Source: Saccharopolyspora elongata
Lineage (GTDB): Bacteria > Actinomycetota > Actinomycetes > Mycobacteriales > Pseudonocardiaceae
Direction: 5' to 3'
DNA length: 64,000 nt
NCBI RefSeq assembly: GCF_004348985.1
Contig: NZ_SMKW01000038.1
Span: 27,654-91,653, forward strand
Shown: in pieces, positions 39,884-47,955 of the stretch
How positions within the stretch are numbered: position 1 is the stretch's first letter
How the letters are laid out: every line of letters starts with the position of its first letter
Position numbers and translations under genes: made by a program
Notes under the pieces: generated by a model
What the model saw: only the letters and a program-made list of their open reading frames with translations
Database searches by the model: none
What the model was told of the DNA's origin: nothing

Positions 39884-40351
39884 TCAGAGGTGGGCGCGGA
39901 TCTGACGCACCGGATGTCCGAGCGCTGCGGCGAGGGCGGCGAGCTCCGCCTCGTCGAACCAGATGCGCTCCGGATTCCAGATGGCGATCTCGAAGCGGGC
40001 GAAGCCGCACGGCCAGTCGAAGTCCAACTCGTCCAACGACGCTTCGGCACGGCAGCACGGCACCTGCACCGCGAGCGTCTCGAAACCCGCCCCGCGAAGG
40101 ACTTCCAGCAAGCCCGACCACCACGCGAGGTCGATCGACGCGCCGCAGCGCGGGCAGCCGATCCGCTCCAGGTTGTCGCCGCAGTCGATGGCCGTCATCT
40201 CGTCGTGCCAGGTCACGCGGATCTCGACCGAAGCGCCACCGGCAGTCCCCGGAGCCAGGCGCGCCGCGACCGCGGCGGCACGGTCGGCCGCAGCCCGGTC
40301 CGGCTGCCAGCGCGGATCGGCCGGGATGACCGAGAGGACGTCTTCGCTCAT
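39884..40351 (-). CDS. Conserved hypothetical protein with zinc-ribbon-like Cys pairs
   Basis: 155 residues. It contains CPRCGAS and, ~50 residues later, PCCRAE, which together could form a zinc site. The remainder alternates helices and strands (SVEIRVTWHDEMTAIDCG, FDWPCGFARFEIAIWNP, AELAALAAALGHPVRQIRAHL). There is no signal peptide. I do not recognise a family with a known function. Divergent from the MerR-peroxiredoxin gene and upstream of erm in the same direction, separated from it by a family A palindrome. Confidence 0.65.
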   Translation of the reverse strand: MSEDVLSVIPADPRWQPDRAAADRAAAVAARLAPGTAGGASVEIRVTWHDEMTAIDCGDNLERIGCPRCGASIDLAWWSGLLEVLRGAGFETLAVQVPCCRAEASLDELDFDWPCGFARFEIAIWNPERIWFDEAELAALAAALGHPVRQIRAHL

Positions 40352-40427
40352 GCCGCACTCCCTTTCTCCGCACCATTCAATCGGCAGCCCCCGGAGGCAT
40401 GGTCTGAGGGGAATACCGCAACTCGAC

Positions 40428-40457
40428 TTGACCTTGCCCCCGGGGGCTGGGTTTAGC
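40428..40457 (+). promoter_or_regulatory. MerR-type promoter with long spacer and central dyad
   Basis: TTGACC (40428-40433) and TTTAGC (40452-40457) are 18 bp apart (19 if TTAGCG is the -10). The spacer CTTGCCCCCGGGGGCTGG is a near-perfect dyad. MerR regulators activate by untwisting exactly such long-spacer promoters. Transcription would start a few bases before the GTG at 40468, giving an almost leaderless mRNA. Confidence 0.6.
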
Positions 40458-40467
40458 GTTCGTCGAG

Positions 40468-41427
40468 GTGACAGGAATGCGGATCAGCGAACTGGCCCGG
40501 CGGGCAGGCGTGACGACCAAAGCGGTGCGCTACTACGAATCGTTGGGGTTGATCGCACCCGGACGGCTGCCCAACGGCTACCGGGATTACGACGAGGCCG
40601 ACGTACGACTGGTTCGGGAGGTCAAGGCCCTCAGCAACCTGGGCATCCCCGTCGAGCGCACCCGGCCCTTCCTCGACTGCCTCGTGGCCGGGCGGCAGCA
40701 CGCGGACGACTGCCCGGCCTCGCTCGCCGGGTACCGGGAGGCGATCGACGAGCTCACCGAGCGGATCGAAGCGCTCACCTCCCGTCGCGCGGTGCTGATC
40801 GCGCACCTGCAAGAAGCCGCCCATCGCAACAGTTGCGCGACCAGTGGAGAGGACCCGATGAACGACTACCTGAACCTGCCCGCCGACCTGCCCGTGCCCG
40901 AGGACGACGGCGCGGCGGACCACCTGCCCGGGATGCGGATGCCGCACCTGGAACTCCCGAGCACAGCAGGCGAGACGGTCCGCGTCGACGCGCTCGGTCC
41001 GGGCCGCGCGGTGCTCTACATCTACCCGCTCACCGGTCGTCCCGGCACCGACCTCCCGGCAGGCTGGGACTCGATCCCCGGCGCGCGTGGCTGCACCCCC
41101 GAGGCGTGCAGCTTCCGCGACCACCACGAGGACCTGCACGACGCCGGCGCGACCCGCGTGTTCGGCCTGTCCAGCCAGTCCACCGACTACCAGCACGAGG
41201 TCGTCGAGCGGCTCCACCTGCCGTTCCAGATGCTCTCCGACCCCGCGCTGAGCCTGGCCGACGCGCTCGGCCTGCCCACCTTCGAGGCCGGCGGGATGAC
41301 GCTCTACAAGCGGCTGACGCTGATCATCCGCGACGGCGTGATCGAACACGTCCACTACCCGATCTTCCCGCCCAACGAGCACGCCGAGCAGGTCCTGACC
41401 TGGCTGCGGGCCAATCCTCTTCGCTGA
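40468..41427 (+). CDS. MerR regulator-peroxiredoxin (PrxQ/BCP type) fusion
   Basis: 319 residues. Residues 1-~75 are a MerR winged helix (MRISELARRAGVTTKAVRYYE, GYRDYDEADVRLVREVKALS), ~75-120 the dimerisation helix. From residue ~131 a peroxiredoxin follows: LELPSTAGETVRVDAL, YIYPLTGRPGTDLP, then GARGCTPEACSFRDHH with peroxidatic Cys209 and resolving Cys214 in the C-x4-C spacing of PrxQ/BCP. It may sense peroxide through its own Prx domain and regulate transcription. At the junction an internal ATG at 40858 is preceded by GGAGAGGACCCG, a good ribosome-binding site, so the 189-residue peroxiredoxin could also be made alone. The start could be GTG 40468 or ATG 40477. Confidence 0.82.
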   Translation: MTGMRISELARRAGVTTKAVRYYESLGLIAPGRLPNGYRDYDEADVRLVREVKALSNLGIPVERTRPFLDCLVAGRQHADDCPASLAGYREAIDELTERIEALTSRRAVLIAHLQEAAHRNSCATSGEDPMNDYLNLPADLPVPEDDGAADHLPGMRMPHLELPSTAGETVRVDALGPGRAVLYIYPLTGRPGTDLPAGWDSIPGARGCTPEACSFRDHHEDLHDAGATRVFGLSSQSTDYQHEVVERLHLPFQMLSDPALSLADALGLPTFEAGGMTLYKRLTLIIRDGVIEHVHYPIFPPNEHAEQVLTWLRANPLR

Positions 41428-41479
41428 GCACCCGGTCGCGTGAAACCATGCGGTGATCGGTGATCTTCGGAGGTGGCGG

Positions 41480-42310
41480 ATGCGGATCTACCTGAGCGTC
41501 GACATGGAAGGCGTCAGCGGCCTCGTCGACGCCCAAGACGTCCAGCCCGCCGGGCGCGACTACGAGCACGGTCGGCAGATGATGGCCGAGGACGTCAACG
41601 CGGCGGTCCGGGGCGCGATCGCCGCGGGGGCAACCGAGATCACCGTCAACGACGCGCACGGACCGATGCGGAACCTGCGCTCCGACATGCTGCACCCGTC
41701 GGCCCGGCTGATCCGTGGCAAGCCCAAGCGCATGGGCATGCTCGAAGGGCTCGACGACACCTTCGACGCCGCGCTCTGCATCGGCTACCACTCGCGAGCG
41801 GGCACGTCGGGCGTGCTGAGCCACAGCTTCATGGGCCACGAGATCGAGGACATGTGGCTCGACGACCGCCCCACCGGCGAGATCGGCCTCACCCACGCCA
41901 CCGCCGCCGCGCTCGGTGTCCCGGTGGTGCTGCTCTCCGGCGACGACACCGCGTGCGCGGAGATGGCCGAATGGGATTCCTGCGTGCGGACCGCGGTGGT
42001 GAAGTACGCGCGCGGCCGCTTCGCCGCCGAACTGCTGCCGCTCGCCGAAGCGCGCGATGCCATCGAAGACGCGACCGCCGCCGCCCTGACCGGCGAACTC
42101 CCGGCTCCGCGGCCCGCGCCGGAAACCACGACGCTCGCGGTGCGCTGGCAGTCGGCTTCGGTGGCCGACTCGCTGCTGAACCTCCCCGGCGTCACCGGCC
42201 GCGACGACCGCACCGTCGCGATCAGCGGCCCCGTTCCGGAGGTCTACCGGCAGTTCCGGGTGTGGCTGAACGTGGCCGCTTCGCTCACCGACCAGCGGCC
42301 CTACTGCTGA
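41480..42310 (+). CDS. M55-family metallopeptidase (D-aminopeptidase DppA-like)
   Basis: 276 residues with the M55 zinc-site series: YLSVDMEGVSGL (Asp and Glu ligands), TVNDAHGPM (His), IGYHSRAGTSG (His) and GEIGLTHATAAALG (Glu). DppA-type enzymes cleave D-amino-acid dipeptides and act as decameric rings. This might help recycle cell-wall D-Ala-D-Ala or detoxify D-peptides. GGAGGTGGCGG precedes the ATG at 41480; an earlier in-frame start at 41453 lacks one. Same direction as the MerR-Prx gene, 52 bp after it. Confidence 0.88.
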   Translation: MRIYLSVDMEGVSGLVDAQDVQPAGRDYEHGRQMMAEDVNAAVRGAIAAGATEITVNDAHGPMRNLRSDMLHPSARLIRGKPKRMGMLEGLDDTFDAALCIGYHSRAGTSGVLSHSFMGHEIEDMWLDDRPTGEIGLTHATAAALGVPVVLLSGDDTACAEMAEWDSCVRTAVVKYARGRFAAELLPLAEARDAIEDATAAALTGELPAPRPAPETTTLAVRWQSASVADSLLNLPGVTGRDDRTVAISGPVPEVYRQFRVWLNVAASLTDQRPYC

Positions 42311-42388
42311 TGATCCGTGTCCGTCCGGATACGGTGCGTTGGGCCTTTTCGGTTGCCCCGGCGCCGTTTTGATAACTCTGCGTCGCTT

Positions 42389-42421
42389 GTTCAGGCCCCG
42401 TTCACCTTCGCGTCCAGGAAC
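42389..42421 (+). promoter_or_regulatory. PHO-box-like 11-bp direct repeats upstream of phoX
   Basis: GTTCAGGCCCC (42389-42399) is directly followed by GTTCACCTTCG (42400-42410) and a weaker third unit CGTCCAGGAAC. Streptomyces PhoP binds tandem 11-bp units of the type GTTCAYYYRSG. The second unit fits 10 of 11 positions. It lies 27 bp before the phoX ATG. Confidence 0.6.
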
Positions 42422-42447
42422 CATCGCCTGATCGACCTAACTTCCAG

Positions 42448-44541
42448 ATGTTCCCCGACGAGCACCTGGAGGTCCGCTTGCCTTCCCGACCGGACAGCGG
42501 GCGGGTAATCCCGCTCCCCCTGCTTTCCCACCACTCCGCGAACCGCGCCTCGGTCACCTGCAAGTACCGCTGCGGCAACGCGTGCGCGCACGAGGCCCCG
42601 AACACCTCGGCCAACGCCTACTTCGGCGACATCGTCGAGAGCGTGCTCAGCCGCCGGTCCGCGCTGAAGGCAAGCGGCGTGATCGCGCTGGCCGTCGGCG
42701 GCGCAGCGGCGCTCACCGGAACCGCGACCGCGGCCCCGGCGCCGCCGGTCCGTCCCGGCCGCGGGAACGTCCCGGGCACCGACTTCACCCCGGTCGCCCC
42801 GAACACCGAAGACCTCGTGGTCATCGCCGAGGGCTACGACCAGGGCATCGTGATCCGCTGGGGCGACCCGGTGGTGGCGGGCGCGCCCGAGTTCGACTTC
42901 AACAAGCAGACCGCTGCGGCGCAGGAAAAGCAGTTCGGCTACAACAACGACTTCGCCGAACTGGTCCCGCTGGACGGCAGCGGCACGCGGAACCTGCTGG
43001 TGGTCAACCACGAGTACACCACCGAAACGCACATGTTCGTCGGCTACGACGAGAACAACCCGACCGAGGAGCAGGTGCGCATCGCCTGGGCCGCGCACGG
43101 CCTTTCGGTGGTGTACGTGGAGCGGGAGCGGCGCGGCGGCCTCAAGCCGAAGCCGAGCCGGTACAACCGGCGCATCACCCTGAACACGCCCTTCGAGCTG
43201 CGCGGCCCGGCCGCGGGCAGCGACTACCTCAAGACGTCGGTCGACCCGACCGGCACCAAGGTCTTCGGCACGCAGAACAACTGCGCGGGCAGCCTGACGC
43301 CGTGGGGCACGATCCTCTCCGGCGAGGAGAACTTCAACCAGTACTTCGCCAACGCCGACTCGGTCACCGACCCGGCGACCAAGGCGCGCTACGCCCGCTA
43401 CGGCATCAAGGGCGCCGCGAGCACCCGCAAGTGGGAGAAGTTCGACAAGCGCTGGGACCTCGCGCAGGAGCCCAACGAGGCCAACCGCTTCGGCTGGATC
43501 GTCGAGATCGACCCGCACGACCCGAACTCCACGCCGGTCAAGCACACCGCGCTCGGCCGGTTCAAGCACGAGGGCGCGGCGGTCAAGATCGCCGACGACG
43601 GCCGGGTGGTCGCCTACTCCGGCGACGACGAGCGCTTCGACTACATCTACAAGTTCGTGTCGAACGGCAAGGTGAAGCGGGGCAACAGCGCCCACGCCCG
43701 CCGGCACAACATGACGCTGCTCGACGACGGCACCCTGTACGTCGCGCGGTTCACCGGCAACAGCCCGGCGAGCGAGATCGACGGCACCGGCAAGCTGCCG
43801 TCGGACGGCGCCTTCGACGGCACCGGCGAGTGGATTCCGCTGGCCAGCGGCAAGAAGTCGTTCGTGCCCGGCTTCACCGCCGAAGAGGTCTACATCTTCA
43901 CCCGGCTCGCCGCCGACAAGGTCGGCGCGACGAAGATGGACCGGCCGGAGGACATCCAGCCGAACCCGGTCAACGGCCGCATCTACTGCGCGCTGACCAA
44001 CAACTCCAACCGCGGCTCGACCGGCAACGCGGCGCCGGACGAGGCCAACCCGCGGGTCGGCAACAAGCACGGCCACGTGCTGGAGGTCGACGACGACGCG
44101 ACGGGCACCAAGTTCCGCTGGGACCTGCTGCTGGTGTGCGGCGACCCGAACGACGCGGGCACCTACTTCGGCGGGTTCGACAAGTCGCAGGTCAGCCCGA
44201 TCTCGTGCCCGGACAACGTGGCGTTCGACCGGCACGGCAACCTGTGGATCTCCACCGACGGCAACGCGCTGAAGAGCAACGACGGCCTGTTCGCGGTGCC
44301 GGTCGACGGCCCGGAGCGCGGTCGGGTCAAGCAGTTCCTGACGGTGCCGCACGGCGCGGAGACCTGCGGCCCGGTGGTCCGGGACACCGTGGTGACCGTG
44401 TCCGTGCAGCACCCGGGCGAGCTCGACGGGGCGAGCGCGGACAAGCCGGCCTCGCACTGGCCGGACGGCGGCGACTCGCAGCCGCGTCCGTCGGTCGTGG
44501 CGGTCTGGCGCAAGGACGGCGGTGAGATCGGCCGACGCTGA
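42448..44541 (+). CDS. phoX: PhoX-family alkaline phosphatase (DUF839), Tat-exported
   Basis: 697 residues. The N-terminus ends in a twin-arginine signal (SRRSALKASGVIALAVGG, RR at 69-70) after a long n-region. The mature enzyme shows the PhoX marks: FGYNNDFAELVPL, LLVVNHEYTT (metal-ligand region), TPWGTILSGEENF, RFKHEGAAVKI and the C-terminal CPDNVAFDRHGNLWISTDGN. PhoX hydrolyses phosphate monoesters using Ca and Fe at the active site and is exported folded by Tat. Upstream PHO-box-like repeats suggest induction by phosphate starvation through PhoP. No clear ribosome-binding site is seen. A hairpin follows the stop. Confidence 0.92.
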   Translation: MFPDEHLEVRLPSRPDSGRVIPLPLLSHHSANRASVTCKYRCGNACAHEAPNTSANAYFGDIVESVLSRRSALKASGVIALAVGGAAALTGTATAAPAPPVRPGRGNVPGTDFTPVAPNTEDLVVIAEGYDQGIVIRWGDPVVAGAPEFDFNKQTAAAQEKQFGYNNDFAELVPLDGSGTRNLLVVNHEYTTETHMFVGYDENNPTEEQVRIAWAAHGLSVVYVERERRGGLKPKPSRYNRRITLNTPFELRGPAAGSDYLKTSVDPTGTKVFGTQNNCAGSLTPWGTILSGEENFNQYFANADSVTDPATKARYARYGIKGAASTRKWEKFDKRWDLAQEPNEANRFGWIVEIDPHDPNSTPVKHTALGRFKHEGAAVKIADDGRVVAYSGDDERFDYIYKFVSNGKVKRGNSAHARRHNMTLLDDGTLYVARFTGNSPASEIDGTGKLPSDGAFDGTGEWIPLASGKKSFVPGFTAEEVYIFTRLAADKVGATKMDRPEDIQPNPVNGRIYCALTNNSNRGSTGNAAPDEANPRVGNKHGHVLEVDDDATGTKFRWDLLLVCGDPNDAGTYFGGFDKSQVSPISCPDNVAFDRHGNLWISTDGNALKSNDGLFAVPVDGPERGRVKQFLTVPHGAETCGPVVRDTVVTVSVQHPGELDGASADKPASHWPDGGDSQPRPSVVAVWRKDGGEIGRR

Positions 44542-44559
44542 TCCACCTTGCGAGCGCGG

Positions 44560-44584
44560 GGGTCTCCGGCAGGTCCGGAGGCCC
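44560..44584 (+). terminator. Hairpin terminator after phoX
   Basis: GGGTCTCCGG pairs with CCGGAGGCCC with one G-T position, loop CAGGT. It lies 18 bp after the phoX stop, with no strong U run. Confidence 0.6.
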
Positions 44585-44652
44585 TCGTTGCGTTCCTGGG
44601 CAGGCGCGCGGGTTGCCGGTCGCAGGACCACCAGCACGGCTAACCTCGTGCT

Positions 44653-45213
44653 GTGGCGGTGTTTTCGGGCCAGCGCGCTTTCGCCACGGCAATCAGCCGC
44701 GCTCGTCGATGCGATGCCGGGCTCGCGGGTGCCGTTGATCGGGTCGCTGGGGGCCGGTACCGAGCGATATCGACCTCGCCTGGGTGGTGCCGGGCGGTGC
44801 GGTGTCGAGTGCAGCCGATCGGCTGGGCGCGGCGCTCGGTGCGGTCGCCGAGGTCGCGTCCGTGCGGTCGGCTCCGGAGTTCCAGCGATCCGCGTTGCAC
44901 CGGTTGGTCTTCGCGCGGTTTCGCGGTGTGCCGTTGTTCTGGCGGCTCGACCTGCAGTTATGGGCCGCGTCGCACGCCTTCGACGCCGACGTTCCGCAGG
45001 CTATCCGGCACCGACTGGTCGCTACCGGAGAGCGCGGCGATGAACGCGCTCGGGGCGTGCAAAGCAGTGCTGCGCGGTCGGCCCGAGACGGCGGATGGCT
45101 TGCTGCCGCGGGGTTTTCACCGCATCGGTGAGCCGGATCCGACTGGCGGGTGGGCCCACCGCATCGCCGCAGGCGGTAAACTGTACGGAGTAGTTGAGCT
45201 AGTGCACTGGTGA
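44653..45213 (+). pseudogene. Frameshifted nucleotidyltransferase-like gene
   Basis: Parts of one protein appear in three frames. One frame reads SALVDAMPGSRVPLIGSLGAGTERYR, the start of a nucleotidyltransferase G-S motif. The next frame continues DIDLAWVVPGGAVSSAADRL (the DxD metal site) and LFWRLDLQLWAASHAFDADVPQA. A third frame gives SLPESAAMNALGACKAVLRG and RPETADGLLPRGFHRIG, a typical closing helix. Shifts fall near 44766 and 45015. Reading the first Gly-Ser-Asp motif requires joining frames, so no full enzyme can be made. The gene would have been in the family of small antibiotic or HEPN-linked nucleotidyltransferases. Confidence 0.6.
45177..45198 (+). promoter_or_regulatory. Promoter/operator of cupin gene matching the tetR operator
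   Basis: TAAACT (45177-45182) is a likely -10 box and is followed by the operator-like CTGTACGGAGTAGTTGAG (45181-45198). This equals the tetR-gene site at 45803-45820 in 15 of 18 positions. Confidence 0.55.
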
Positions 45214-45249
45214 GTGTAATTTCGTGGTGAGACCCAGAGGAGGATCACC

Positions 45250-45789
45250 ATGTCCTACCCACCAGACCGGTACCGGGGCGACGCCGGCGAGATCAGCGCT
45301 TCCTTCCGCCCGGCGGACGCCGACCCGGAGCTGGTCAACCCGTCCGGCACCAGGACCTACTACCTGGCCACCGGGAAACCGACCGGCCGGACCCACGACA
45401 TCGCCACCGACGGCGAATTCGGGCTCTACCACGTGGTCGACCTGGCTCCCGGCGCCGGAACCGGCACCCACTTCCACAAGGCGATGTCCGAATCGTTCTT
45501 CGTCACCGACGGATCGCTGCAGGTCTACGACGGGGCGAAGTGGCGCGAAGCGACCAAGGGCGACTTCCTCTACGTGCCCCCGGGCGGACTGCACTCCTTC
45601 TACAACGAGTCCGACGAGCCGGTGTCGTTCCTGATGCTGTTCGCGCCGGGTGCCCCGCGCGAGGAGTACTTCGAAGGCGTCGGGCACATCGCGGCCTTGA
45701 GCGACGCCGAGAGAGAGCGGTTCTTCGTGGAGCACGACAGCTACTTCACCGACCTGCGCTCCGGCCCCAAGAGCGGCAACTCCCGGTAG
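45250..45789 (+). CDS. Cupin-domain protein
   Basis: 179 residues with one cupin barrel: GAGTGTHFHKAMSESFFV is the first metal-binding motif (His, His, Glu) and GDFLYVPPGGLHSFYNES the second (His). Cupins of this size include dioxygenases, isomerases and small-molecule binding proteins; no specific substrate can be read. AGAGGAGGATCACC precedes the ATG. It is followed 51 bp later by a TetR regulator with a matching operator in both promoters, so it is probably the main target of that regulator. Confidence 0.8.
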   Translation: MSYPPDRYRGDAGEISASFRPADADPELVNPSGTRTYYLATGKPTGRTHDIATDGEFGLYHVVDLAPGAGTGTHFHKAMSESFFVTDGSLQVYDGAKWREATKGDFLYVPPGGLHSFYNESDEPVSFLMLFAPGAPREEYFEGVGHIAALSDAERERFFVEHDSYFTDLRSGPKSGNSR

Positions 45790-45802
45790 GGCCCGACGTA
45801 GA

Positions 45803-45820
45803 CTGCACGGAGTAGTGCAG
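45803..45820 (+). promoter_or_regulatory. Operator with perfect inverted repeat in front of tetR gene
   Basis: CTGCAC-GGAGTA-GTGCAG is a 6-bp inverted repeat with a 6-bp spacer. TAGACT at 45799-45804 is the likely -10 box, so a bound repressor would block initiation. The GTG start is 20 bp further. Confidence 0.6.
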
Positions 45821-45840
45821 CTTGCTGGAAGGGGGCTCCG

Positions 45841-46470
45841 GTGTCACCGACCGGCCGACCGGAGAAGCGCCGCGCCATCGAGCAGGCGGCGCGCAAGGTG
45901 TTCGGCCGCGAGGGCTACACGCGGGCCAGCGTGGACGCGATCGCCGCAGAAGCGCAGGTGTCCAAGCGCACCATCTACAACCACTTCGCCGACAAGGAAC
46001 AGCTCTTCCTGTCGGTCGCGCTGGACGGGGCGCACGAGGTCACCGACGCCATCGCGCGGCTGATGGAGCTGCACCTGCGCAAGATCGTCGACCTCGAGGA
46101 AGACCTCGTCGCTTTCTGCCGGGACCGGGTCGCGGCGGTGGCGGAGTTCCCGGACCACTTCGCGCTCGTCCGGACGCTGGAAGCGGAGGTGACCCGGATC
46201 CCCCCGGCGGTGCTGGAGAAGTGGCTGGCCGCGGGCCCGCAGTCGGCGCACGAGCGGCTCGCGCCGTACCTCCGGAAGATCGCCGACAACGGCCTGCTCG
46301 AGTTCGACGACGCTGAGCGGGCAGCCATGCACCTCAACCTGCTCACCATCACCGCCGTGCTCCAGCGGACGTTCTACGGCTCGATGCCGATTCCGCAGGC
46401 CGAGGCCGACGAGCTCATCGTGAGCGGTGTGCGGGCGTTCTTGCGGCTGTACGCCGCTGCTCGCTCCTGA
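45841..46470 (+). CDS. TetR/AcrR-family regulator
   Basis: 209 residues. The N-terminal helix-turn-helix is typical: IEQAARKVFGREGYTRASVD, AIAAEAQVSKRTIYNHFADK. The C-terminal ligand/dimer domain resembles the TetR_C_7/AefR-like group (RIPPAVLEKWLAAGP). It has matching operator-like sequences in its own promoter and in that of the cupin gene, so it probably represses both. GTG start with GGAAGGGGGCTCC before it. It converges on the MFS transporter gene. Confidence 0.9.
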   Translation: MSPTGRPEKRRAIEQAARKVFGREGYTRASVDAIAAEAQVSKRTIYNHFADKEQLFLSVALDGAHEVTDAIARLMELHLRKIVDLEEDLVAFCRDRVAAVAEFPDHFALVRTLEAEVTRIPPAVLEKWLAAGPQSAHERLAPYLRKIADNGLLEFDDAERAAMHLNLLTITAVLQRTFYGSMPIPQAEADELIVSGVRAFLRLYAAARS

Positions 46471-46504
46471 AGCGCGCTGTGGCGTCCACTTTGGATGCCG
46501 CGCG

Positions 46505-47854
46505 TCAGCTTTCGGATCGGCTGCCGGTCGATTCCCGCTGCTCCCCGCGTGGCGCCGCGCGGAGGGCGACCACCGTGATCGCCGCCGCGACCATCACGAT
46601 GCCCACCACCCACAGGCCGATCTTCTGCGAGCCGGTCGCGTCCTTGAGCGCTCCCGTGATGTAGGGCGCCGCGAACCCGCTGATGTTGCCCAGCGAGTTG
46701 ATCAGCGCGATACCGCCCGCGGCTGCCGCGCCCGCAAGGAAGTTGCTCGGCAACGCCCAGAAGGTGGGCAGCGCCGCGCAGACACCGACGGCGCAGATCG
46801 TCACGGCGACCATCGCGCTGAACGGATTGCCCAGGTACAGCGCGATCGGGATGGAGATGCCGCCGAGCAGCATCGGCAGCGCGACGTGCCACACGCGCTC
46901 CCGCGTCCGGTCGCCGTGCGCGGCCCAGAGCACCATGGCCACCGCGCCGATCACGTACGGCACCGCCGTGATCAACCCCGTTTCCATCGTCGACAGGTCG
47001 GTGCCGTACTGCTGCTCGAAGCCCTTGATGATGGTGGGCAGGAAGAAGCCCAGCGCGTACAGCCCGTACGCGATGCCGAAGTACACGAACGCCAGCGCCA
47101 GGATCCGCGGATGGGTCAGCGCCTTCCGCAGCGGCCAGCCGTGCGCCGTCTCGGTCTGCGCGCGCTCGGCCTCCAGCTGCTCGGTCAGCCACGCCCGCTC
47201 CTGCGGCGACAGCCACTTCGCCTGGGACGGCCGGTCGGTCAGGTAGAACCAGGTCACCACCGCCAGCAGCATCGCCGGGATGCCCTCGACGAGGAACATG
47301 AACCGCCAGCCGGACAGGCCGAAGACCCCGTGCCCGGTGCTGATCAGCGCGCTCGACACGGTGGCGCCGATGGCGCTGGACACCGGGACCGCGGTCATGA
47401 ACAGCGCGACCGCCTTCGCCCGCTGCACCGCCGGGAACCAGTAGGTCAGGTACAGGATGATGCCCGGGAAGAACCCGGCCTCGGCCACGCCGAGCAGGAA
47501 CCGCAGCACGATCAGCGCGGTGGGGCTCGGCACGAACGCCATCACCGTCGCGACCACGCCCCAGGTGATCATGATGCGGGCGAGCCACTTCCGCGCCCCG
47601 AAGCGGTGCAGGGCGAGGTTGCTCGGCACCTCCAGCACCAGGTAGCCGATGAAGAAGATGCCCGACGCGAAACCGAACGCCGTCGCGGTCAGCCCCAGCT
47701 CGTCGTTCATGCCGTTCGGGCCGGCGAAGCCGATGTTGACCCGGTCCAGGTAGTTCACGAAGTAGAGCAAGATCAGGAAGGGCATCAACCGCACCGCGAC
47801 CTTGCGGAGGATGCGGTTCTGGGCACCGGCAGGGGCGGCGTCGACACTGCTCAC
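46505..47854 (-). CDS. MFS transporter, anion:cation symporter (ACS) type
   Basis: 449 residues with 12 predicted transmembrane helices. The marks of the ACS/galactonate-glucarate group are present: LYFVNYLDRVNIGFAGPNGM in helix 1, RFLLGVAEAGFFPGIILYLT between helices 4 and 5, and RKWLARIMITWG in the 2-3 loop. Members import organic anions such as tartrate, phthalate, allantoate or sugar acids with protons. No catabolic gene lies beside it that would reveal the substrate. GTG start at 47854; convergent with the TetR gene. Confidence 0.9.
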   Translation of the reverse strand: MSSVDAAPAGAQNRILRKVAVRLMPFLILLYFVNYLDRVNIGFAGPNGMNDELGLTATAFGFASGIFFIGYLVLEVPSNLALHRFGARKWLARIMITWGVVATVMAFVPSPTALIVLRFLLGVAEAGFFPGIILYLTYWFPAVQRAKAVALFMTAVPVSSAIGATVSSALISTGHGVFGLSGWRFMFLVEGIPAMLLAVVTWFYLTDRPSQAKWLSPQERAWLTEQLEAERAQTETAHGWPLRKALTHPRILALAFVYFGIAYGLYALGFFLPTIIKGFEQQYGTDLSTMETGLITAVPYVIGAVAMVLWAAHGDRTRERVWHVALPMLLGGISIPIALYLGNPFSAMVAVTICAVGVCAALPTFWALPSNFLAGAAAAGGIALINSLGNISGFAAPYITGALKDATGSQKIGLWVVGIVMVAAAITVVALRAAPRGEQRESTGSRSES

Positions 47855-47955
47855 TCAGGTGACCTAAGCCTCGTACCCCCAAAGGGTCAAGGGGGAGTCC
47901 GCTGATTGGGACGGCCGGTCGCCGGGCCGAAACCGTACGGCGATACCGTTAGGAC

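Noticed and set aside
44784..45131. Intact 115-residue protein in the nucleotidyltransferase region
   Set aside because: It contains only the middle of the fold; the G-S motif and C-terminal helix are in other frames, so it is part of a pseudogene.
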